Positions 1-4,980 of a stretch of 18,150 bases of DNA are shown here, one piece after another (the first letter of the stretch is position 1; every line of letters starts with the position of its first letter). The stretch is from Gammaproteobacteria bacterium. Lineage in GTDB: Bacteria; Pseudomonadota; Gammaproteobacteria; Chromatiales; Chromatiaceae. The position numbers and the translations under genes are program-made. The DNA lies in NCBI GenBank assembly GCA_030620735.1, contig JAUXDV010000009.1:1-18150 (forward strand), given 5' to 3'. Under the pieces are notes generated by a model. That model saw nothing but the letters and a program-made list of their open reading frames with translations. It did no database searches and was not told where the DNA came from.

Positions 1-746
1 TTGAGGAAGTGGCGAATCATTTTTGCCACCCCCTCAGAACTTTTTAGCGAAATATTCCCGACAAAACCATCGCAAACAACCACATCGACAGAGCCGTCAA
101 AAATATTGTCGCCCTCGACAAACCCCACATAGTTGAGGTCGCTTTGGCTCAATAACTCATTGGCTTTTTTGACCTGCTCATTCCCCTTGATCTCCTCCTC
201 ACCGATATTCAGCAGCCCCACCCGCGGTTTTGCAATATCGCTGAGCGCTGCGACCTGCTCTGATCCCATCACGGCGAACTGATACAGCTGGTATTCACTG
301 GAATCGACATTGGCGCCCAGGTCCAGCACCCATGTCTGGGTAGAGGTATTGGGAAGCGCGCTGATAATGGCCGGGCGATCGACATGCGGCAGCATCTTCA
401 GAACAAAACGCGCTGTCGCCATCAAGGCGCCGGTGTTGCCGGCGCTGACACAGGCATCCGCCTCCCCCTGTTTGACCAGGTTGATTGCGACCCGCATCGA
501 TGAATCCTTTTTCTTGCGCAGCGCATGTGAAGGCAGATCATGCATTTCCACGATTTGCGACGCATGATGAATAGTGATTCGATCCGGAAGCTGCGGCTGC
601 TGCTTGCGAATTTCATCTTCAAGGCCGACAAGAATCAACTCCACATCGGGGTCTGCAGCCACATAGGCGCAGGCAGCCGGAACAATGACAGAGACTCCAT
701 GGTCTCCGCCCATTGCATCCAGGGCAATGCGGATAGGTTTACTCAC
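1..746 (-). CDS. plsX: Phosphate acyltransferase PlsX (partial, C-terminus outside the window)
   Basis: PlsX converts acyl-ACP and phosphate to acyl-phosphate, the first step of membrane phospholipid synthesis in the PlsX/PlsY route; it is a peripheral cytoplasmic enzyme. The minus-strand reading gives 248 residues beginning VSKPIRIALDAMGGDHG. The N-terminal LDAMGGDHG (residues 9-17), SAGNTGALMA (101-110), LDLGANVD (141-148) and CDGFVGN (225-231) are typical PlsX blocks. The family is about 340-350 residues, so roughly the last 95 lie beyond position 1. The start is a GTG at 744-746: an in-frame TGA lies two codons upstream, so no longer start is possible. No clear Shine-Dalgarno is seen. It follows rpmF by 54 nt, the usual yceD-rpmF-plsX order, which couples ribosome and lipid synthesis. 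Identity is very secure. Confidence 0.97.
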   Translation of the reverse strand, partial: MSKPIRIALDAMGGDHGVSVIVPAACAYVAADPDVELILVGLEDEIRKQQPQLPDRITIHHASQIVEMHDLPSHALRKKKDSSMRVAINLVKQGEADACVSAGNTGALMATARFVLKMLPHVDRPAIISALPNTSTQTWVLDLGANVDSSEYQLYQFAVMGSEQVAALSDIAKPRVGLLNIGEEEIKGNEQVKKANELLSQSDLNYVGFVEGDNIFDGSVDVVVCDGFVGNISLKSSEGVAKMIRHFL

Positions 747-775
747 GCGTCAACAATATGATGCGTGCGGCAGGA

Positions 776-793
776 ATGCGCAAAAAGGCGCAT
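776..793 (-). other. Short hairpin in the rpmF-plsX spacer
   Basis: ATGCGC (776-781) and GCGCAT (788-793) form a perfect 6-bp inverted repeat around a 6-nt loop, 7 nt past the rpmF stop. In the mRNA (minus strand) the loop is CTTTTT. It lacks a following U-run, so it is not a normal intrinsic terminator; an mRNA-stability or attenuation role is only a guess. Confidence 0.35.
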
Positions 794-800
794 ATACAGA

Positions 801-974
801 TCAACTTTTTTCGATGACTTTGCGGCCACGATAGAAACCATCGGCAGTCACATGATGACGCAGGTGGGTTTCACCTGATGTCTGGTCGACAGACAGGGTT
901 TCATTCTTGAGTGAATCGTGCGAGCGGCGCATGCCGCGTTTCGACGGGGTTTTGCGACTTTTTTGTACGGCCAT
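801..974 (-). CDS. rpmF: 50S ribosomal protein L32
   Basis: Small basic protein of the large ribosomal subunit. The 57-residue product begins MAVQKSRKTPSKRGMRRSHD and ends GFYRGRKVIEKS, matching bacterial L32 in length and sequence (E. coli L32 is also 57 aa). It has no cysteine pairs, so it is the non-zinc form usual in gammaproteobacteria. The open frame extends upstream to 1106, but the ATG at 972-974 is chosen: the protein family starts MAVQ, and a strong AGGAGAGG Shine-Dalgarno lies just upstream. It sits between yceD and plsX on the same strand. The gap to yceD (217 nt) is longer than usual and holds a palindromic repeat. Confidence 0.97.
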   Translation of the reverse strand: MAVQKSRKTPSKRGMRRSHDSLKNETLSVDQTSGETHLRHHVTADGFYRGRKVIEKS

Positions 975-1078
975 TTTCCTCTCCTGCGAGGGTTTAAATA
1001 TGTAAGTAACAGTTAATTTCTGCGTTTCAATTCTTGCGAGATCAGGTCTCAGACTGACAAGGCATGAAAAAAACATTT

Positions 1079-1143
1079 TCTCTCGCAAAGACGCAAAGAC
1101 CGCCAAGAAAAACCTTTGCGTCCTTTGCGTTCTTAGCGAGAGA
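1079..1143. repeat. Imperfect palindromic intergenic repeat (CGCAAAGA type)
   Basis: Perfect outer arms TCTCTCGC (1079-1086) and GCGAGAGA (1136-1143) enclose repeated CGCAAAG-type words on the left and CCTTTGCG/TTTGCG words on the right, so the whole 65 bp can fold into a long hairpin with small bulges. Sequences built from repeated GCAAAGACGC words are, as I recall, common dispersed intergenic palindromes in environmental proteobacterial genomes; that is memory, not a search. It sits in the yceD-rpmF transcript and could form a stable mRNA structure. Confidence 0.7.
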
Positions 1144-1191
1144 TTCTTTTAAACTTGACTCATTTGCAAGCATTTTAATGAATCAAGGATT

Positions 1192-1689
1192 CTAGTGTTT
1201 CAATTTCCGCAAAATCAGGAAGGGGTTCTCCTGCGACTCTGCAGCGATTGGCTCATCATCATTCTGCCAGGCATGACACTCTTCGTGCCGTGCAACGACA
1301 GGCAGCGACAGCAGCAGCTCATCTTCAAGCAGATCCAGCAAATTAATCTTTGCATCATCCGCCATCAGGGGGTCAAATGCATCATCCAGTGATGCAGCCT
1401 CGTCCAGACCCTCAACCACAACGAGCTGAAAATCAGAATCAACCGGAATAGCCACTGGCTGCGAACAGCGTTGACAGGTCTGCCATAACGTTGCTTTCAC
1501 ATGCCCCTCAACCAGGGGTCGTCCAAAGCCGTCACGGGAAAAACGAAAAGCATAATCTGCCTTCCCCTGCGGACGAATCAGCAATGGAGCAAGACGGGGG
1601 AAATCAATGAGTTCAGCAACTCCTGTATATGATAATCCCTGCTCAGAGACCCGCCACGGATCGATCTGCTTTGGAAGGCGTGATGACAT
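1192..1689 (-). CDS. yceD: DUF177 family protein YceD (23S rRNA accumulation protein)
   Basis: The 165-aa product matches the DUF177/YceD family, implicated in 23S rRNA accumulation or large-subunit assembly in bacteria and plastids. Visible marks are the start MSSRLPKQIDPWR, the CxxC pair in TCQRCSQPV (C72, C75), the acidic helix INLLDLLEDELLLSLPV (115-131) and the C-terminal NPFLILRKLK, parallel to E. coli YceD NPFAVLASLK. The neighbour order yceD-rpmF-plsX is the standard one. The ATG at 1687-1689 is chosen because the N-terminus aligns with family starts. No Shine-Dalgarno precedes it, and the best promoter would put the transcript start only a few bases upstream, so translation may be nearly leaderless. 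Confidence 0.93.
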   Translation of the reverse strand: MSSRLPKQIDPWRVSEQGLSYTGVAELIDFPRLAPLLIRPQGKADYAFRFSRDGFGRPLVEGHVKATLWQTCQRCSQPVAIPVDSDFQLVVVEGLDEAASLDDAFDPLMADDAKINLLDLLEDELLLSLPVVARHEECHAWQNDDEPIAAESQENPFLILRKLKH

Positions 1690-1698
1690 AAACGCGCA

Positions 1699-1727
1699 AT
1701 ACTAACTACGAACACTCCATTTGTCAA
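1699..1727 (-). promoter_or_regulatory. Sigma70-like promoter for yceD-rpmF-plsX
   Basis: On the minus strand a perfect TTGACA (complement of 1722-1727) is followed after exactly 17 bp by TAGTAT (complement of 1699-1704), which matches the -10 consensus at 4 of 6 positions including TA...AT. A start about 7 nt beyond the -10 box falls near 1692, only about 3 nt before the yceD ATG. Confidence 0.6.
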
Positions 1728-1836
1728 AAATATCAACAACTTTGCATGACTCATTTCACTAGGTCAGGAGTTAAATATGTGATAAAAAATGGGGTCAATC
1801 AACCAATATTCGACAGGAGATTTTGACGCCTGCACC

Positions 1837-2229
1837 ATGACTAACATGGATGCACTGACGATTCCTGCAGCGAGCAGTATCGACTCAACGGCTCTGATTA
1901 TTGGAGATTTTTCAAACGGGGGGAAAGACCATCCTTGCTGATATCAAAGGACAAAATGTCAATCTTGTTAAACTCCCGGTAAACCATGGAGCATATTGCA
2001 TCATTCTCTTTTGAGTATGGACTCCTCGGGGCCGGTGCAACTGACTCCAGCTTTATCGGCGGGCGCATTGCACCTTCCCATGCTGCGCAATGCGCTGTCG
2101 CTTATTACGCCCTACGCATTGACGGACTCAAATGCGACACTGGGTTTCCGCATCCTACCGGGGAGCGAAGCCCTTCAATCAATCCCGATAATGGACGTCG
2201 ACCCAGCAACGCGGCAGAGACTCGCCTGA
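1837..2229 (+). pseudogene. Frame-broken coding relic, unrecognised
   Basis: I do not recognise this gene. Three consecutive pieces look like protein but in alternating frames. Residues MTNMDALTIPAASSIDSTAL begin at ATG 1837 and run to a stop at 1939-1941. In the next frame from 1922, GKTILADIKGQNVNLVKLPV continues with sense. Then from about 1996, back in the first frame, comes a 77-codon open stretch ending MDVDPATRQRLA at 2229. The first break falls at a run of six G (1918-1923), so one extra base would explain it. An AGGAG at 1816-1820 is too far from the ATG (about 16 nt) to be a normal ribosome site. The tail overlaps the end of a convincing minus-strand gene by 51 nt, which argues that this strand is the decayed one. 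A sequencing error at the G-run, or chance open frames, are alternatives. Confidence 0.3.
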
Positions 2230-2385
2230 CGGAAAAGCCAAATCAGCTTTGCTGAAGGCCTTGACATCCTGCATCTCCTCACCGGCATGAAAACGACCGG
2301 ACACATCATTTTTATTCGGATCAAACAGCGCACTCACATCGGTAATTTCCACAAGGTCGTTACTTTTTTTATCCCGTAAAAACAT
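2179..2385 (-). CDS. Small conserved-looking hypothetical protein (68 aa)
   Basis: The function is unknown. The ATG at 2383-2385 has a good GAGGAG Shine-Dalgarno about 8 nt upstream, and the product begins MFLRDKKSNDLVEITDVSAL and ends with GESLPRCWVDVHYRD. The mixture of a charged N-terminus, an FDP...GRFHAGEEMQD core and an FPSGE.LPRCW tail reads as a real soluble protein. It resembles a family of roughly 70-residue proteins I vaguely recall from gammaproteobacteria, sometimes misnamed acetyltransferase; I cannot verify this. It has no signal peptide or membrane segment and one cysteine near the end. It stands alone, divergent from the grxC cluster and facing the frame-broken relic. Confidence 0.6.
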   Translation of the reverse strand: MFLRDKKSNDLVEITDVSALFDPNKNDVSGRFHAGEEMQDVKAFSKADLAFPSGESLPRCWVDVHYRD

Positions 2386-2399
2386 CTCGAATCTCCTCT

Positions 2400-2429
2400 A
2401 TAATCTGATTTCATTCTGGTTCAGTTCAA
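2400..2429 (-). promoter_or_regulatory. Possible promoter for the 68-aa gene
   Basis: On the minus strand TTGAAC (complement of 2424-2429) and GATTAT (complement of 2400-2405) are separated by 18 bp. Each matches consensus at 4 of 6 positions. The implied start lies about 10 nt before the ATG, which would also leave little leader, so this is weak. Confidence 0.3.
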
Positions 2430-2469
2430 GTATATAGGAACTTCTGAATAAGTCCATGGGATGGGGTTC

Positions 2470-2525
2470 GGGGGAAGGGCAATCTGGATGCTCATTATAA
2501 ACCCATTGATAGTTACCCTTCCCCC
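2470..2525. repeat. Inverted repeat, 10-bp perfect arms
   Basis: GGGGGAAGGG (2470-2479) and CCCTTCCCCC (2516-2525) are perfect inverted copies separated by 36 nt. No T-run follows, so it is not a typical terminator. It could be the ends of a very small degenerate element or a cruciform; no open frame or target duplication supports a mobile element. Confidence 0.5.
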
Positions 2526-2752
2526 GTAGACTAACTTGCAGGAATGCTCTGATCGAGGCGCGAAGCTCCCACATCCCGCTCACGCCCCCTCACCTGCATC
2601 CATCGTAGGCGAAGCAGCTTGACCAGAGCCTCCCATATCATAATGATTCGCGGTTGCATCTCTTTCAAACCCCAACAGAGCAAATATTGACAGAAATCAT
2701 CCGGGAGCATCTCCGGGAAGCAGGGATCCCACACATATCCAGTGATAGACGT

Positions 2753-2758
2753 TATAAT
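2753..2758 (+). promoter_or_regulatory. Candidate -10 box for the grxC-hslR cluster
   Basis: A perfect TATAAT lies 58 nt before the grxC ATG. No good -35 is found 16-18 bp upstream (only CACACA-like sequence), so either an activator is involved or the match is chance. A TTGACA at 2687-2692 is too far away to pair with it. Confidence 0.35.
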
Positions 2759-2816
2759 ACTGCACTGTTAGGATCGTCCAATTCTCTCTTTATTCTCTCT
2801 TTTTTCAGGTGTAAGA

Positions 2817-3101
2817 ATGCCCAAGGTTGTTGTCTATAGCACTGCTTATTGTCCCTATTGCGTACGCGCCAAAGATCTGTTGAGCCGCAAATGTGTTGAA
2901 TATGAGGAGGTCAGAATCGATCTGGATCATTCAAGAATGGCTGAAATGGTGGAACTCAGCAAGCGGCGAACAGTACCCCAGATCTTTATTGATAATTTTC
3001 ATGTCGGTGGATTCGATGACATGGCCGCACTGGAGATGGATGGCAAACTCAACGACCTGCTCGGTCTTGGTGATGAAATCGAGGAAGATGCAGTCACCTA
3101 A
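2817..3101 (+). CDS. grxC: Glutaredoxin 3
   Basis: Cytoplasmic glutathione-dependent dithiol oxidoreductase with a thioredoxin fold. The 94-residue product has the dithiol active site CPYC at residues 12-15 after the first strand (VVVYSTAY), the cis-proline loop TVPQIFI at 52-58 and the glutathione-binding GGFDD at 64-68, where E. coli Grx3 has GGCDD. It is slightly longer than E. coli Grx3 (82 aa) because of an acidic tail (GDEIEEDAVT). The ATG has an AGGTG ribosome site 6 nt upstream. It opens a four-gene run and its 3' end overlaps the start chosen for hslR. The function is secure; a specific partner cannot be read from the sequence. Confidence 0.95.
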   Translation: MPKVVVYSTAYCPYCVRAKDLLSRKCVEYEEVRIDLDHSRMAEMVELSKRRTVPQIFIDNFHVGGFDDMAALEMDGKLNDLLGLGDEIEEDAVT

Positions 3102-3498
3102 AACATTGTCAACGATGCGTCTCGACAAATGGCTGTGGGCAGCACGTTTTTTCAAGACCAGAAAACTGGCTTGCGAGGCGATCAACGGCGGCAAAGTCCA
3201 TTTGCATGGCCAGCGCACCAAACCAGGCAGGGAGGTCAAACCCGGTTCCCTGCTGCGCATTCACAAAGGCGCACTGGAGTGGAATATCGAAGTGGTGGTG
3301 ATTCCAAAACAGCGTCGCCCCGCATCCGAGGCGAAAACCTTTTATGTTGAAGAGGCCGAGAGCGTCTCTCGCCGTGAAGCAGTGATCGAGCAGCAGCGCT
3401 TACTACGCGCCGCCGCCCCTTCCAGACCGACAGGGCGCCCCGGCAAACGTGACCGTCGCCTGATACACCGCTTCAAGAACAAACACGCGGAATCCTGA
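3088..3498 (+). CDS. hslR: Heat-shock protein 15 (ribosome-associated S4-domain protein)
   Basis: Hsp15 binds free 50S subunits that carry a blocked nascent chain and helps recycle them. The product has the S4 RNA-binding core RLDKWLWAARFFKTR followed by EAINGGKVHLHGQRTKPG, then IPKQRRPASEA and a basic C-terminus (GRPGKRDRRLIHRFKNKH), all closely parallel to E. coli Hsp15. The start at ATG 3088 gives 136 aa with ten residues before RLDKWLW, like the nine in E. coli, and has a GAGGAAG purine stretch upstream; it overlaps the grxC end by 14 nt. The ATG at 3115 (MRLDKW, 127 aa) is the alternative but has no ribosome site. Coupled translation with grxC is likely. Confidence 0.92.
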   Translation: MQSPKTLSTMRLDKWLWAARFFKTRKLACEAINGGKVHLHGQRTKPGREVKPGSLLRIHKGALEWNIEVVVIPKQRRPASEAKTFYVEEAESVSRREAVIEQQRLLRAAAPSRPTGRPGKRDRRLIHRFKNKHAES

Positions 3499-3499
3499 G

Positions 3500-3976
3500 A
3501 TGGACCAGGATGCCTTTCGCCAAACCTATCACGAAGTCAATGAACGTTTCTGCGCTTTTGAAAAAGCGATTCTGACTCTGCAATGCCAATGCAGTGAAGC
3601 ACACAAATTCTATATTGCCGAGCGCGAAGGCGTCCATTGCAATTCAGATGCAGGACAGCAGCAGTGCCTGCAACTGCTTGAAGTGTTGCGCAGCCGGGCG
3701 CGTTTTGCGCTGCGAACAACCTCTGAAGATCGAAAAAATCTGCTGCCGCATGGCAAGGCGATTCGCATTCAGGTTGGCGGATTACGCGGTCTTTATACGG
3801 CTCTCAACACCGGACAACCTGTTCCAGCCCGCATAGAGAATGTCATTGACCTGGTAAACCGCGCTATCAAACACTTCGGCAGTCTGGATAAACTTCCCTT
3901 CTCACTGGTCATGCAGCAGATTTCAGCGTATCACTCCAGGACCCGCTCACGCCGCAGAAAAGGCAAAAAACCTTGA
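3500..3976 (+). CDS. Hypothetical protein with five cysteines (158 aa)
   Basis: I do not recognise the family. The soluble 158-residue product has cysteines at 18, 29, 31, 47 and 56; the CxC pair (CQCSEAHKFYIAEREG) and HCNSD are spaced as in a metal-binding or redox site. The N-terminal half is predicted helical (LLEVLRSRARFALR), the middle has KAIRIQVGGLRGLYTAL, and the tail is very basic (SRTRSRRRKGKKP), which suggests contact with nucleic acid or another polyanion. There is no signal peptide or membrane segment. It starts 1 nt after the hslR stop, and its TGA overlaps the TTG start of the next gene, so the two are probably translated together. Zinc or iron-sulfur binding is an inference from the Cys spacing only. 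Confidence 0.8.
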   Translation: MDQDAFRQTYHEVNERFCAFEKAILTLQCQCSEAHKFYIAEREGVHCNSDAGQQQCLQLLEVLRSRARFALRTTSEDRKNLLPHGKAIRIQVGGLRGLYTALNTGQPVPARIENVIDLVNRAIKHFGSLDKLPFSLVMQQISAYHSRTRSRRRKGKKP

Positions 3977-4812
3977 CCACGCTGTTTGTCAAAGGCCTGA
4001 CAGTCGTCGACTTCTCCTACCTGCATGCAACCAGGGGACTTCTTGGTGAAAGCTGGCGACTGGATATCAGCCTCACCGGAGACCTCGATAAACAGGGGAT
4101 GGGGCTCGATTTTTCTGACGTCAAACGTCAGGTAAAACAGCTGGTCGACCTGGAGTTTGATCACAAGTTGATTGTTCCAGTGAGATCATCTGCAGTAATG
4201 CTCACGCGGCATCAGGAGCGCTGCTCCGTGCAGTTTGAGTACGCTGATCGGGCCAGGATTGAGCATCACTCCCCCGCTTCAGCACTGTGCCTGCTGCAGG
4301 CGGGGAGTGTAACAACGGAAACAGTAGCAGCAGCAATCACCGACTCACTGCTAAAGGAGATGCCTTCGAATATCTCGCGACTGGACATCAAGCTCTCATC
4401 CGAGCACATCGAGGGCCCCTTTTATCACTACAGTCACGGTCTCAAACATCACGCTGGAAATTGCCAGCGAATTGCCCACGGACATCGCTCAAAAATCGAA
4501 ATCCGGCGTGACGGCGCACGTGATTTTCAGATGGAAAGCGGCTGGGCTGAAAAATGGCGGGATATCTATATCGGCAGCAGAGAGGATCTGATCAGCGAAA
4601 AAGATGGGAGGCATCTCTACCGCTACCATGCATCACAGGGAGAATTCGAGTTGAAGCTGCCTGCCGCCTGCTGTTGTCTGATCGACAGCGACTCAACAGT
4701 CGAAAACCTGGCGCAGCATATTGCCGTCACACTCAAGCAGAGTCACCCGGGGAGTTCCTTCGAGGTCTATGCCTACGAGGGGATTGGCAAGGGGGCTGTC
4801 GGCAAGAGCTAG
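3973..4812 (+). CDS. 6-pyruvoyl-tetrahydropterin synthase/QueD-like protein, two domains
   Basis: The 279-aa product contains two T-fold pterin-synthase-like halves. The first (about 1-145) has GESW, the typical LDFSDVK (45-51) and FDHKLIVP (62-69), but lacks the zinc HGH. The second (about 148-275) has FYHYSHGLKHHAGNCQRIAHGH, giving the zinc histidines H155, H169 and H171 and the catalytic-type cysteine C164, plus a final strand ending YAYEGIGKG (E269). Active-site pieces are therefore divided between the halves. Proteins of this layout in gammaproteobacteria are generally annotated 6-carboxytetrahydropterin synthase, from memory; whether this one makes a queuosine precursor is unproven. The start is a TTG in the overlap TTGA with the previous stop; no ATG gives a complete first domain. 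The tail GKGAVGKS is short and low-complexity. Confidence 0.82.
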   Translation: MTTLFVKGLTVVDFSYLHATRGLLGESWRLDISLTGDLDKQGMGLDFSDVKRQVKQLVDLEFDHKLIVPVRSSAVMLTRHQERCSVQFEYADRARIEHHSPASALCLLQAGSVTTETVAAAITDSLLKEMPSNISRLDIKLSSEHIEGPFYHYSHGLKHHAGNCQRIAHGHRSKIEIRRDGARDFQMESGWAEKWRDIYIGSREDLISEKDGRHLYRYHASQGEFELKLPAACCCLIDSDSTVENLAQHIAVTLKQSHPGSSFEVYAYEGIGKGAVGKS

Positions 4813-4816
4813 GGAA

Positions 4817-4830
4817 GTTGGCAGTTGGCA
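4817..4830 (+). repeat. Tandem duplication of GTTGGCA
   Basis: Two perfect copies of the heptamer GTTGGCA lie directly after the pterin-synthase-like gene stop. This is short, but it is the same unit length as the heptamer array further on at 6450. Confidence 0.6.
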
Positions 4831-4922
4831 AAGAGTCTATCAACCATTTTTACCCTGCTCTTATATTATTCAATTCCTGAATTCTCTCCAGTTGCGCTAT
4901 CATATATGGTTTGAGACGATCA

Positions 4923-4943
4923 TTTGCTGCAGGGAGCAGCAAA
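4923..4943 (+). other. Hairpin in the leader of glgA
   Basis: TTTGCTGC (4923-4930) and GCAGCAAA (4936-4943) form a perfect 8-bp stem with an AGGGA loop, 37 nt before the glgA ATG. The loop carries a purine word that could mimic a ribosome site. The following bases are not a clean T-run, so a terminator is possible only weakly; leader-RNA control of glgA is the other reading. The rest of the 168-nt gap shows no convincing promoter. Confidence 0.5.
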
Positions 4944-4980
4944 ATCTCTTTTCCGCCAACTCTAAAACAGAGAGAGATGA

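Larger units (their letters stand above)
2386..2816. other. Gene-poor spacer between the 68-aa gene and grxC
   Basis: About 430 nt without a gene I can support. It holds a weak minus-strand promoter candidate next to the 68-aa gene, a 10-bp inverted repeat at 2470-2525 and a TATAAT close to grxC. The short open frames here, 61-67 codons on both strands, show no recognisable motif and no ribosome site, so they are not called. Confidence 0.5.

Noticed and set aside
2431..2442. TATAGGAACTTC, identical to part of a yeast FRT site
   Set aside because: Only a 12-bp half-site match with no second arm and no recombinase; treated as chance.
2431..2460. Sequence resembling the terminal inverted repeat of some insertion sequences (GGAACTTCTGAATAAGTCC)
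   Set aside because: No matching inverted partner, no transposase frame and no target duplication seen in the window.
2687..2692. Perfect TTGACA upstream of grxC
   Set aside because: No -10 box lies 16-18 bp downstream; the TATAAT at 2753 is 60 bp away, too far to pair.
2531..2734. 67-codon open frame on the minus strand upstream of grxC
   Set aside because: It has no ribosome site and no recognised motif, and it overlaps other similar-sized open frames on both strands.
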